A DNA stretch of 64,000 nucleotides from Myxococcota bacterium (GCA_029243605.1 JAQWRT010000026.1:1-64000); one strand, 5' to 3'; positions 19,055 through 29,879 are shown, counted from the first letter of the stretch. Program-made: numbers and translations. The notes: generated by a model not told the origin, from the letters alone.

Positions 19055-19579
19055 ATGACCGAATTCGAACGAGATCATGCGCAGAGGGCAGAGGGCGAGC
19101 AGGCCGGTGATTTGGCCCCCTCCGAAGAGGGGTCGATCAGTCGCCGGGCGCTTCTTGCGGGAACCGCGGCATTCGCCGTCGCGGCCTCAGCCCCCCAGGC
19201 CATGGCTGCGGGCCAGCACCACGACCACCACGACCATCACGAATCCAGCGGGGGCCACGCTGACCTGGTTCGCGCCGCAGGCGCCTGCGAAATCACGGGC
19301 GAACTTTGCCAGGCGCATTGTCAGTCGATGTTGGCAAAGGGCGACACGAGCCTCGCGGATTGTTCGCGGTCCGTGCATGAGATGATGGCCGGTTGTTCGG
19401 CTCTTATGAAATTGGCCGCGGTCAATTCTACGCACCTTCCCGCCATGGCCAAACTCTGTAGTCAGATCCTTGAGGACTGCAAGACTGCCTGTGACAAACA
19501 TGAGAAGCACGACGAGTGCAAGGCCTGTGCGAAGGCTTGTGCGGCCTGCATCGAGGAGTGCAACAAGGTCGCGGCCTAG
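19055..19579 (+). CDS. Tat-exported four-helix-bundle copper storage protein (Csp-like)
   Basis: A 174-residue protein with a twin-arginine signal (SISRRALLAG, Arg30-Arg31) followed by a hydrophobic stretch and an Ala-rich cleavage region near residues 49-52. The mature protein starts with a His/Asp-rich tract (HHDHHDHH), then a helical domain holding 13 cysteines, several as CxxxC pairs (CQAHC, CKTAC, CKACAKAC). Csp1 of methanotrophs is a Tat-exported, tetrameric, Cys-lined four-helix bundle that stores Cu(I) and also has 13 Cys. Periplasmic copper storage is the likely role. The ATG has an ideal GAGAGGAG site. The longer upstream frame (from 18911) is unlikely. Confidence 0.85.
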   Translation: MTEFERDHAQRAEGEQAGDLAPSEEGSISRRALLAGTAAFAVAASAPQAMAAGQHHDHHDHHESSGGHADLVRAAGACEITGELCQAHCQSMLAKGDTSLADCSRSVHEMMAGCSALMKLAAVNSTHLPAMAKLCSQILEDCKTACDKHEKHDECKACAKACAACIEECNKVAA

Positions 19580-19614
19580 TCCGGGCTTCAGGATCCTGGG
19601 CTTTTCGAGAAGCC

Positions 19615-19663
19615 CTAAAAAAAGACCCCGCCGCGGTTTCCCGCGGCGGGGCTTTTTTCTTTG
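19615..19663. terminator. bidirectional Rho-independent terminator between csp-like gene and groEL
   Basis: A perfect 11-bp stem (CCCCGCCGCGG at 19626-19636 with CCGCGGCGGGG at 19641-19651) encloses a TTTC loop. It is followed by a T-run at 19653-19658 and preceded by an A-run at 19617-19623. It should stop transcription from the csp-like gene on the plus strand and from groEL on the minus strand. Confidence 0.93.
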
Positions 19664-19735
19664 AACTCCGAGTCTGGCGAATGGTGCCCGCCAAGCCCGG
19701 AAATCGAATCGCCCGTTTGGGCGAGCCGATCGGTG

Positions 19736-21376
<1,641 letters not shown>

Positions 21377-21394
21377 TTGTATGCTTGCTCCTGA

Positions 21395-21682
21395 CTACTC
21401 GAGGATTCCGAGGACGTCTTCCTCGCGAATGATGAGGTGTTCCTCGCTTTCGATGTTGACTTCGGTTCCCGCGTACTTGCTAAAGAGAACGCGGTCGCCC
21501 GGCTTGACTTCCAGAGGGGTCAAGTTTCCGTCATCGCCTACTTTTCCGTTACCGGTGGCGACAACCTTGCCCTCCTGGGGCTTTTCCTTGGCGGTGTCGG
21601 GGATGATGATTCCCCCGGCGGTCTTGGCTTCTTCGTCGACTCGCTTGACCAGGATTCGATCCTGGAGCGGACGGATCTTCAT
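21395..21682 (-). CDS. groES: co-chaperonin GroES (Hsp10)
   Basis: Lid of the GroEL chamber; it binds as a heptameric cap. The 95-residue protein begins [18 protein letters not shown] and contains the mobile-loop segment ([20 protein letters not shown]) and the [14 protein letters not shown] signature. The frame extends upstream to 21799, but that part lacks homology and overlaps the operator, so the ATG at 21682 (preceded by GAGGATATGGAG) is the real start. It is the first gene of the groESL operon. Confidence 0.98.
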   Translation of the reverse strand: MKIRPLQDRILVKRVDEEAKTAGGIIIPDTAKEKPQEGKVVATGNGKVGDDGNLTPLEVKPGDRVLFSKYAGTEVNIESEEHLIIREEDVLGILE

Positions 21683-21772
21683 GCTCCATATCCTCGTTGG
21701 TATTAAGGACCGGCAAATACCGATCGTTGTTTTTCGGGAGGCCTGCGCGGGGATCGCGCGGACCGGGTGTTT

Positions 21773-21799
21773 TTGGCAGACGGAGTGTCCGACTGCCAA
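21773..21799 (-). promoter_or_regulatory. CIRCE-like inverted repeat (putative HrcA operator) for groESL
   Basis: TTGGCAGAC, nine bases, GACTGCCAA: the 9-N9-9 architecture of the HrcA operator CIRCE (TTAGCACTC-N9-GAGTGCTAA). The left arm matches consensus at 6 of 9 positions and the right arm at 7 of 9, with changes that keep the dyad. It lies where transcription would begin, just downstream of the predicted groES promoter, the usual CIRCE position. HrcA itself is not encoded in the window. Confidence 0.65.
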
Positions 21800-21802
21800 A
21801 CG

Positions 21803-21849
21803 GCCGGCAATCTAGGTCTAGCCGGCAAGAGGTCAACCTCCGCCGGCAA
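21803..21849. repeat. three GCCGGCAA repeats over the groESL promoter
   Basis: GCCGGCAA occurs at 21803-21810, 21821-21828 and 21842-21849, with start-to-start spacing of 18 and 21 bases. The copies bracket the predicted -10 and -35. The rest of the divergent groES-lexA gap shows no gene. Confidence 0.6.
21809..21836 (-). promoter_or_regulatory. predicted sigma70 promoter of groESL
   Basis: On the minus strand, TTGACC (complement of 21831-21836) is followed after 16 bases by TAGATT (complement of 21809-21814). The -10 ends about ten bases before the CIRCE-like repeat, so the operator would overlap the start of transcription. Three direct copies of TTGCCGGC overlie this promoter region. Confidence 0.55.
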
Positions 21850-22000
21850 AATAATTGGATTATTTTGAGACCCGCCGGCCTTCCGGTGGCTTGACTTTCG
21901 CCTTGATTTCGCGAAGCTAGGCCCTGCCGAGGCGAAATTGCAACGAAAGCGCCGTGGGAATTGACCCGGGATACGGAGTGCGGCCCCGTTGCCGCGCCTC

Positions 22001-22053
22001 GAGAGCGATCCAGAGACCGAACGAGACCGAACGAGAGCGAGGAGAGCGATCCA
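22001..22053 (+). repeat. nested direct repeats in the lexA leader
   Basis: GAGAGCGATCCA occurs at 22001-22012 and again at 22042-22053, immediately abutting the lexA start codon. Between them GAGACCGAAC is repeated in tandem (22013-22022, 22023-22032). The purine-rich copies include the GGAGAG used as ribosome binding site. They do not match the SOS boxes I know (CTGT-N8-ACAG or GAAC-N4-GTTC). Confidence 0.6.
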
Positions 22054-22658
22054 TGGCCCTGACCCGTCGCCAGCGTGAAGTGTACGACTACATCTGCGAG
22101 TTCGTCGAGGAAAACGGGTATTCGCCCAGTCTCGAGGAGATCGGCGCCCACTTCGACCTCGCGTCCGTCGCCACCGTGCACAAGCACATCCAGCACCTGG
22201 TGAGCAAGGGACTGCTCAGGAAGGCGTGGAACCGCTCACGCTCTCTGGAACCGGTTCGCGAGGAGGCCTCCGACCTGCCCGAGGTGCCGCTTTTGGGCAC
22301 GGTCGCCGCTGGGCTGCCCATCGAGGCCATCGAGGACCAGAACGAGCATATCCGGGTTCCCGCCCATCTCATGGGGCGGCCCCAGGACACCTTTGCGCTG
22401 AAGGTCAGGGGCGACTCCATGATCGAAGACCAGATTTGCGATGGCGACGTGGTCGTGGTGGAGAGCCGCTCCGAGGCGCGCAACGGGGAGACCGTGGTCG
22501 CCCTGGTGGGGGGCGACGAAGCGACCCTCAAGCGCTTCTACCGCGCGGGAGCCATGGTGAAATTGGTACCGGCCAACGCCACGATGCAGCCCATCGAGGT
22601 GCCCGCTGCGGATGTACAGATTCGCGGCGTGGTCCGAGGACTGATTCGGAGCTATTAG
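22053..22658 (+). CDS. lexA: SOS repressor LexA
   Basis: A 201-residue transcriptional repressor and self-cleaving serine protease of the SOS response. The N-terminal winged helix (TRRQREVYDYICEFVEENGY, then LASVATVHKHIQHL) binds DNA. The C-terminal S24 domain has the Ala-Gly cleavage site in VAAGLPIEA, nucleophile Ser in KVRGDSM and catalytic Lys in EATLKRFY. RecA filaments would trigger cleavage. The ATG at 22053 follows GGAGAGCGATCC. A longer frame upstream is not conserved. It diverges from groES. No other SOS gene is adjacent, although polA lies 30 kb away. Confidence 0.97.
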   Translation: MALTRRQREVYDYICEFVEENGYSPSLEEIGAHFDLASVATVHKHIQHLVSKGLLRKAWNRSRSLEPVREEASDLPEVPLLGTVAAGLPIEAIEDQNEHIRVPAHLMGRPQDTFALKVRGDSMIEDQICDGDVVVVESRSEARNGETVVALVGGDEATLKRFYRAGAMVKLVPANATMQPIEVPAADVQIRGVVRGLIRSY

Positions 22659-22892
22659 AAAAACTTTGCTAGCGTGATAGGGCCTTCCCCTGGGGCGTGT
22701 TGCCTCGGGACGGGGGCTGGACCGCGGGCTCTGGTGGGGCGAAAACCCTCCTCTGGAACCTCGCCGGATCGGCCGGGGTACTTGGGCGAGTTGGACGGAT
22801 CAGGTGGGCCTCTCATTGGGGCCGATTCCCGGCCATGATTCCCCCCGCTGGGTGGGCTTCGGACAGGACAGCGGCGAGGCCGCTGATTGACC
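22659..22892. other. non-coding gap before the pterin operon
   Basis: These 234 bases probably carry the promoter of the PTPS-folE operon. No hexamer pair of good quality or terminator was recognised. Confidence 0.3.
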
Positions 22893-23342
22893 ATGGACAA
22901 AGCGATGGAAGACGATCTTCGGCGGCTGGGCGGTTTGATCCGAGTGACTCGATGCATCCACTTTTCGACCTCTCTTCGCTACTGGCTCGAGGATCTCGGC
23001 GAGGAAGAGAATCGGAAGCGTTTCGGTCGCGATGCGGATCGCCATGGGCACAACTATCGACTCGAGATCACCGTCGAAGGCGAACCCGACCCCGATACAG
23101 GGATGGTCATCAACCTTTCCCAGATCAAGGATGTCGCTGAGCGCGAGATCATGTCGCGCTTCGACCATAAGGATCTGAACCTCGATACGGAGTTCTTCGA
23201 GAGGATTCCTCCGACCCCGGAGAATTTCGCCTCCCTGATTTTTCGACTTCTGGATGAGGCGCTGCCCGCTGGGCTTCTGGATAGAGTTCGCCTGCATCAG
23301 TCTGCGGACCTCTATGTCGACGTAACCCGGTCAGCACCATGA
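22893..23342 (+). CDS. PTPS/QueD-family protein A (lacks catalytic Cys)
   Basis: A 149-residue homologue of 6-pyruvoyltetrahydropterin synthase. It keeps the fold signatures: FSTSLRYW near the N-terminus, HGHNY (His51, His53), the DPDTGMVINLSQIK strand-helix, FDHKDLN (Asp91-His92) and PTPENFA. It departs from the family at three key places. The zinc His after FSxS is Leu28. The catalytic Cys of CxxxHGH is Asp47. The pterin-anchoring Glu is Gln136. Alone it should be inactive or altered. Its stop overlaps the start of the next paralogue (ATGA). ATG 22893 is chosen; TTG 22887 and ATG 22905 are alternatives. A PTPS-III-like folate bypass role is another possibility. Confidence 0.85.
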   Translation: MDKAMEDDLRRLGGLIRVTRCIHFSTSLRYWLEDLGEEENRKRFGRDADRHGHNYRLEITVEGEPDPDTGMVINLSQIKDVAEREIMSRFDHKDLNLDTEFFERIPPTPENFASLIFRLLDEALPAGLLDRVRLHQSADLYVDVTRSAP

Positions 23343-23755
23343 TCTACATGACTCGTCGATATAGCCTCGCTGCGGCTCACGTTCTTGCCCAGCCCGCATT
23401 TACCGGGGATCAGAACGAGCGAATTTTTGGCAAGTGCGCGAACCCGGGTGGGCACGGCCACGACTATATGTTCGAAGTTTCCGTGAAGGGATCCTTTGAG
23501 GATGAAGTCGGCCAGATCATCGCCCCCGGACTGCTCGACGAAATCTTCGAGGAGACCGTTGCCCGGCGCTTCGCTCACCGTCTACTGAACGACGCAGAGC
23601 CCTTCGGCTCGTTGGTACCTACTGCGGAGAATATCGCCCGGGTATGCCGAGAACTCCTGGCCGAAGCCTTGAAAAGCCGAAGCACAGCGGAGTTGGCCCA
23701 GCTTCGAGTCACCGAAACACCCCGTAATTTTGCAGAGCAGGGAGAGTTACTATGA
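23339..23755 (+). CDS. PTPS/QueD-family protein B (6-pyruvoyltetrahydropterin synthase-like)
   Basis: A 138-residue second paralogue, closer to animal PTPS in its loop ([14 protein letters not shown]). Zinc ligands His14, His39 and His41, catalytic Cys33 and the pterin-anchoring Glu126 (VTETPRN) are all present. The Asp of the family's Asp-His pair is replaced: FAHRLLN has Ala79 before His80. The strand that usually reads GMVxNxxxLK is also altered ([11 protein letters not shown]). It would act on 7,8-dihydroneopterin triphosphate made by the FolE encoded next. ATGA overlaps join it to both the upstream paralogue and folE, consistent with production in fixed ratio. Confidence 0.88.
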   Translation: MIYMTRRYSLAAAHVLAQPAFTGDQNERIFGKCANPGGHGHDYMFEVSVKGSFEDEVGQIIAPGLLDEIFEETVARRFAHRLLNDAEPFGSLVPTAENIARVCRELLAEALKSRSTAELAQLRVTETPRNFAEQGELL

Positions 23756-24324
23756 GCGATCCGATCGAAAGCCTGGTGACCAGCCTCTTGACTGAATTGG
23801 GAGAGGATCCGGGCCGTGACGGCCTTGAGCGAACCCCGATCCGCGTGGCTGCCGCCATGCGAAAATTCACCGACGGGTACCAGAAGGATCCGATTGAGAT
23901 CCTGAATAACGCGCTTTTCAAGGTGGATTACGACGAGATGGTTCTCGTTCGGAATATCGACTTCTTCAGCCTCTGCGAGCATCACATGGTGCCCTTTTTC
24001 GGGCGAGTCCACGTGGGATATATCCCGAATGGTCAGGTCGTCGGCCTGTCGAAAATCCCCCGGTTGGTGGAGATGTTCTCGAGGAGGCTTCAGGTTCAGG
24101 AACGCCTGACGACCCAGGTCGCCGAAACCATCGAGGAGGTTTTGAGACCCAAGGGCGTCGGTGTTGTCGTCGAGTCCAAGCACCTCTGCATGATGATGCG
24201 CGGTGTGGAAAAGCAGAACACCTACGCGATTACCAGCTCCCTGCGCGGCGATTTCGAGAGCGACCCCAAGACGCGCCAGGAATTCATGGGATTCCTGCGT
24301 CAGAGCAGGGAAGCCTTCGTCTAG
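23752..24324 (+). CDS. folE: GTP cyclohydrolase I FolE
   Basis: Converts GTP to 7,8-dihydroneopterin triphosphate, the entry point to folate, tetrahydrobiopterin and (with QueD) queuosine precursors. The 190-residue protein has the family length and the zinc/active-site segments [18 protein letters not shown] and [10 protein letters not shown], plus [15 protein letters not shown]. Its ATG overlaps the stop of the second PTPS paralogue. The three genes thus form a compact cassette in which the downstream enzyme consumes the product of this one. Confidence 0.97.
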   Translation: MSDPIESLVTSLLTELGEDPGRDGLERTPIRVAAAMRKFTDGYQKDPIEILNNALFKVDYDEMVLVRNIDFFSLCEHHMVPFFGRVHVGYIPNGQVVGLSKIPRLVEMFSRRLQVQERLTTQVAETIEEVLRPKGVGVVVESKHLCMMMRGVEKQNTYAITSSLRGDFESDPKTRQEFMGFLRQSREAFV

Positions 24325-24355
24325 GGCTGGGCGGGGCAGGAGAGCCGAGGGCCTG

Positions 24356-25315
24356 TCAGCTCAGGGCAAACTCTTCACCGACCCATCCCTCGCTGAGGTT
24401 CCAGAGGCGACGGGCTGATTCCGAATCCAGAGCGTAGGAGGCGACCCCGGTGATCGAGTCATCATCGGTCGCGGGCTCCGCTACTTGGCAATTCTCGCAA
24501 TAGAGGCCGCCAAGGCCCTCTAGAGAGTCCGAGGTGGCTGCCCAGGTTGAGGTCGCGGCGCCTGCTTCCACGGTCTTGAAGCTGGGGGGAGAATTTCCAG
24601 GCGCTGCTCGGCTCATGAGGTCCTGAATATCATCGGGCGTTAGGTAGCGGGCCAGCTCGGTCATGATCATCCCGGGATGGACCGCGATGGCACGGACTCC
24701 CGAGGCCGCCAATCGGCGATCGAGTTCGACGCTGAAAAGGATATTGGCGGTCTTTGACTGCCCATACGCCACCCACTTATCGTAATCGCGGCTCTCGAAG
24801 TGGGGGTCCTGCAAGTCTACGTCGGAGAGCCGGTGGCCCGCGGAACTCACGCTGATCACCCGGGCGCTTGTCCCAGCGCGAAGCGCTGGGACGAGGAGGC
24901 AGCTCAGCAGGTAATGGCCGATATGGTTTGTGGCCAGTTGCAACTCCCAGCCCTGGGACGTTCTCTCGAGGTTACAGCCCATGACGCCGGCGTTGTTGAT
25001 CAGGATGTCGAGACTGCCCTCTTCGTCGAGGAAGCGGGCGGCACAGGCGCGCACACTTTCGAGGGAGGTCAATTCGAGTTCTGTGACGCTGACCTGTCGT
25101 TCTGAGCCCCCCGCTCGAATCGTTTCGGCGACAGCCTCAGCCTTGGCGAGATCCCTGGCAGCCAGGGTCACGTGGGCTCCGACGCTGGCCAGGGCGCGAG
25201 CTGTTTCGGCCCCCAACCCCCCCGAGGCGCCGGTGACCAGAGCGTGCTTGCCCGAAAGGTCTTGTCCCCGGAGGACTTCGTCGGTGGTCGTCTTTTCATC
25301 GAAGTTGTCGGACAA
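24356..25315 (-). CDS. SDR family oxidoreductase (retinol-dehydrogenase/WWOX-like)
   Basis: A 319-residue extended-type short-chain dehydrogenase. It has TGASGGLGAETA for the dinucleotide, DILINNAGVMG, a Ser in VISVSSAGHR and catalytic Tyr/Lys in YGQSKTAN. The SDR subfamily is that of retinol dehydrogenase-like and WW-domain oxidoreductase-like enzymes, which act on varied lipophilic substrates. It is transcribed toward folE and lies 39 bases downstream of the parvulin gene on the same strand. Sepiapterin reductase is also an SDR, but the sequence gives no specific support for that role and it is not in the folE operon. Confidence 0.87.
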   Translation of the reverse strand: MSDNFDEKTTTDEVLRGQDLSGKHALVTGASGGLGAETARALASVGAHVTLAARDLAKAEAVAETIRAGGSERQVSVTELELTSLESVRACAARFLDEEGSLDILINNAGVMGCNLERTSQGWELQLATNHIGHYLLSCLLVPALRAGTSARVISVSSAGHRLSDVDLQDPHFESRDYDKWVAYGQSKTANILFSVELDRRLAASGVRAIAVHPGMIMTELARYLTPDDIQDLMSRAAPGNSPPSFKTVEAGAATSTWAATSDSLEGLGGLYCENCQVAEPATDDDSITGVASYALDSESARRLWNLSEGWVGEEFALS

Positions 25316-25354
25316 AAAAGGGATCCTCTCGGGGAGTTCTCGGGGCGAGGCGGT

Positions 25355-26884
25355 TCAGGAACCGGTGAGGATCAGCTCAGAATTGATGACGAGTTCACCG
25401 CGCCGTTCGAACTCGCTTCGCTGCTTGTCGAGCCACTCTTGGACCAGGCGGTTGCGTTTGGCGTTGAGCAGCCCATCTCGCAGAAGGTCGGCCGCCTTCG
25501 TGGTCTCTTCCTCGCTCGGTTCGCCCCGCTCGAGGAGTTCGATGAAGACTCGGCGCCCGCCGGCTTCGAAGGCCTGGGAGGCGGTGGGAGCGTCCGTTTG
25601 AAGTGCGAAGGCTGCAGCCATGACGTCGGGAGCTCCTCCCAGTCCGGGGATCAGTCCGTCTGAACGGCGGCTGATGGGGCCGGCGTAATTGGGGGTGAGC
25701 CCCTGGCTGGTGGCGGCCTGCTGAAGGCTGGCGCCTCCATCGATCTCGGCGAGAATGGCGTCGCCCACTCGGTCTGCCCGGTCGGTGGCAGCCCGGCGAC
25801 TTGCGTCGCTTCGGGCCATCTCCGTGGCGACTTCCTCGAAGGGAACGACTCGGGCGGGCAATTTCTCGCTGACCTGGACGATATGGAAGCCAAAGGCGCT
25901 CTGGACGATCTCCGAGGTCTCGCCGGCTTCGAGGGAGAAGGCCGCGTTGTCGATCTCGGCCACGTTCATACCCCGGGCAAAGATTCCCAGGTCGCCTCCC
26001 TCATCACGGGACCCCGGGTCGTCTGAGACCTCACCGGCAACCGCCGCGAAATCTTCTCCGTCGACGATCCGCTGGCGAGCCGCCTCGGCCTTCCCTCGCG
26101 CCTCGGCCGTTTGGTCCTCACTGGCCTCAGGCCCGACCTGGATCAGAATATGCGCCGCGTGGACGCGGTCGGCTTCGCTGAAGCTCGCGATATTCTCCTG
26201 GTAGCGGAGCTTGAGAGTGTCTTCGTTCTCTGTCAGGAAGGATTGGAGTTCGTCGTCGGAGATCTCTTCGCCCTGGGGAAGCGCGTTTCTGTCGAGAGCC
26301 ACGAAGAGGAAGCGAACGGTTTCTAGGTCGTAGAGCGCGAAGTCTCGGACTTCACTCTCGCTGACCGTGGCCTGGTCGTAGAGCAAACCGATCATTTTTT
26401 GAGAGAGGACGTCGCGTTCGACGGTCAGCAGAAAATTTCTTTCGTTGCCGAATTCGTATTGGGTAAACGCCTTGAAGGCGTCCAGGCTGAATTTTCCGTT
26501 CTCGTCGCGAAAGGAGCTGCTCTGCATGACGAGATCTTGAATTTCTTCCCGGCTCACACCCAGGCCGAGGTTATGGGCGGACTGGGCGAGCACGACGCCG
26601 TCGACCAGACTGCGCAGGGTCTGGGCATCGAGGAAGGGCGCCAGGGCGCGGGCGTCGTAATTCTCCCCGGCCTGCTCTCGATAGGATTCTTCCTGTCGGG
26701 TCCTCAGTCGCTGGTAGTCGCCCAGGTCGAGTTGGAAATCTCCCAGTTGCACGACGGTCTTTCCCGTGGGGGCGCCGGAGCCGGATTGGCCGCCACCTCC
26801 CATGAAGAAGACGAAGACCGCGCCGACGAAAGTCACGAGAAGCAGGGTCAGCCATCGTTGGCCCCTGCGGATCGATTCGAGCAT
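25355..26884 (-). CDS. membrane-anchored parvulin peptidyl-prolyl isomerase (SurA/PpiD-like)
   Basis: A 509-residue envelope folding factor. One N-terminal transmembrane segment (WLTLLLVTFVGAVFVFFMGG) anchors it. A SurA_N-like helical region follows, then a parvulin domain at about residues 225-330 (VHAAHILIQV ... GGDLGIFARGMNVAEID ... FGFHIVQV), and a C-terminal helical part. This order matches PpiD-type periplasmic chaperones. ATG 26884 with GAGGGGG upstream is preferred over the in-frame GTG at 26911. The SDR gene downstream may be co-transcribed. It is divergent from mreB, so envelope-growth genes lie on both sides of this gap. Confidence 0.88.
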   Translation of the reverse strand: MLESIRRGQRWLTLLLVTFVGAVFVFFMGGGGQSGSGAPTGKTVVQLGDFQLDLGDYQRLRTRQEESYREQAGENYDARALAPFLDAQTLRSLVDGVVLAQSAHNLGLGVSREEIQDLVMQSSSFRDENGKFSLDAFKAFTQYEFGNERNFLLTVERDVLSQKMIGLLYDQATVSESEVRDFALYDLETVRFLFVALDRNALPQGEEISDDELQSFLTENEDTLKLRYQENIASFSEADRVHAAHILIQVGPEASEDQTAEARGKAEAARQRIVDGEDFAAVAGEVSDDPGSRDEGGDLGIFARGMNVAEIDNAAFSLEAGETSEIVQSAFGFHIVQVSEKLPARVVPFEEVATEMARSDASRRAATDRADRVGDAILAEIDGGASLQQAATSQGLTPNYAGPISRRSDGLIPGLGGAPDVMAAAFALQTDAPTASQAFEAGGRRVFIELLERGEPSEEETTKAADLLRDGLLNAKRNRLVQEWLDKQRSEFERRGELVINSELILTGS

Positions 26885-28338
<1,454 letters not shown>

Positions 28339-28410
28339 GGTCGCTGCGTTGATGGTCGGGCGGCATTCTCCGCCCCTTCGAAGTTCGTCCCGATCGGCGA
28401 ACGGGGAGCC

Positions 28411-29343
28411 ATGTTCGGATTCCTGAAGAGAATGAGCGCGCCCATCGTCCTTGGTGCCCTGATTCTCGCGGCACTTTCGTCGATCGTGGGAGATCGTTCG
28501 GCGAGAGATCGCGAAGACCTGCCCTGGATTCAGGGTCTTCTCTTGGATATTACGGTTCCCTTCCAGAAGCTTCTGGCCGTGCCCGGGGATCTGATCGGTG
28601 GAGCCTGGGATTCCTATATCGACCTCGTCGACCTGGGAGCCGAGAACACCAGGCTCCAGGCGGAGTTGACTGACCTGGAGCAGGTCAACCTACAGTTGAG
28701 GGAAGCGCTTGTTTCGAGCGGTCATCTCGATCGCATTGTCGAGATGCGCGATGGGTTTGAGGTTCCCATGCTGCCCGCGGCGGTGGCGGGCCTGGACGTG
28801 AGCCCCTTCTTCCGTTCGATATTGATCGATCGTGGGAGCCAGCACGGTGTTCAAGCGGGTCACCCCGTTATCAACCACGAGGGGGTGGTGGGAGTCGTCA
28901 CCCGAACATCGAGCCACGCCGCCAAGGTTTTGTTGATCTTCGATCGGCAGAGCGCGGCCGATGCGGTGATTCAGCGAAGTCGCACCCGGGGAACGATTCG
29001 AGGTCGGGGGACGAGTCAGCCGAATTTTGAGTACGAGGCGCGACGAGGAGACGTTGAGGTAGGCGACGTGGTGCTGACTTCAGGGCTTGGAGGCGTCTAT
29101 CCAAAGGGCCTGAAGTTGGGGGAGGTGACCGAGGTCGCCGATCTCGGGGGGAGCCTGATGCAGAGCGCCTCGGTGAGCCCAGCGGTTGAGTTCGGCCGCT
29201 TGGAGCAGGTCTTCGTGATCTTGCGTCGGGGAACGGGGATGGAACTTCTCTACGAAACCGGGGAATTTTCCGATCCGGACCCCTCGCCCGAGCAGGCGGC
29301 CGAAGCTGGAGCCAGCCAGGCAGGGGAGGGGGGCTCTTCGTGA
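28411..29343 (+). CDS. mreC: rod shape-determining protein MreC
   Basis: Periplasmic scaffold that activates PBP2. The 310 residues comprise a single N-terminal transmembrane helix (about 11-27), a coiled coil (ENTRLQAELTDLEQVNLQLREAL split around residue 75-100) and the two beta-barrel lobes with the family phrases ILIDRGSQHGVQAGHPVIN and VGVVTRTSSHAAKVLLI. The C-terminal tail is acidic and low-complexity. The last codons overlap mreD through GTGA, so the two are translationally coupled. Confidence 0.95.
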   Translation: MFGFLKRMSAPIVLGALILAALSSIVGDRSARDREDLPWIQGLLLDITVPFQKLLAVPGDLIGGAWDSYIDLVDLGAENTRLQAELTDLEQVNLQLREALVSSGHLDRIVEMRDGFEVPMLPAAVAGLDVSPFFRSILIDRGSQHGVQAGHPVINHEGVVGVVTRTSSHAAKVLLIFDRQSAADAVIQRSRTRGTIRGRGTSQPNFEYEARRGDVEVGDVVLTSGLGGVYPKGLKLGEVTEVADLGGSLMQSASVSPAVEFGRLEQVFVILRRGTGMELLYETGEFSDPDPSPEQAAEAGASQAGEGGSS

Positions 29344-29879
29344 AGACTTTTCTGGCCCTCTTATTGGCGGGCCTGTGTGCCCTCATGCTCGAGGGGGTCC
29401 TGGCCCGGGTCTTTCCGCCTCCCTGGTGCCCGGATCTCGGATTTCTGGTCGTGGTCTCGATTGGTCTGTGTCTGCGGGGCCTGATCCCAGGTCTGCTCCT
29501 GGCGTATCTCCTGGGCTCGTCCATCGATGTGCTCTCAGGATCTCTCGCTGGGCTCCATGCCCTGCTCTGCGTCATCTCTTTTGTCAGTGCGTTCTTTGCG
29601 GCCAGCCAGCTGAACCTGAAGAGCACGCTTTCCCTGATGGCTTTTGTGGGGTCGCTCAGCTTTGTCTACGGCGTGCTCCTCTTTTTCATCTCCAGCCTTT
29701 TCGTCGAGAATATTGGCTTGAGCTGGCGCTGGATTCTCGAGAATTTCCTGCATGCGTGGATCAACGGTCTGACCGTTCCCTTCGTGGTTGAGGGGATAGG
29801 GCGGCTTGTGGCTTGGTCAGAGGATGACGATTCCCAGGAAAGGTCTCTCTATATAGACTCGCCCATGAGGCCTCTGTGA
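29340..29879 (+). CDS. mreD: rod shape-determining protein MreD
   Basis: Integral membrane partner of MreC. The 179-residue protein is almost entirely hydrophobic, with five or six predicted helices and short loops, the size and profile usual for MreD; residue-level conservation in this family is low, so position in the operon is a large part of the assignment. GTG start overlaps the mreC stop, and its own stop overlaps the mrdA start (GTGA at both ends). Confidence 0.9.
   Translation: MKTFLALLLAGLCALMLEGVLARVFPPPWCPDLGFLVVVSIGLCLRGLIPGLLLAYLLGSSIDVLSGSLAGLHALLCVISFVSAFFAASQLNLKSTLSLMAFVGSLSFVYGVLLFFISSLFVENIGLSWRWILENFLHAWINGLTVPFVVEGIGRLVAWSEDDDSQERSLYIDSPMRPL

Noticed and set aside
24356-25315. 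SDR next to folE as sepiapterin reductase completing tetrahydrobiopterin synthesis
   Set aside because: It is on the opposite strand, grouped with the parvulin gene, and looks like the retinol-dehydrogenase/WWOX type.
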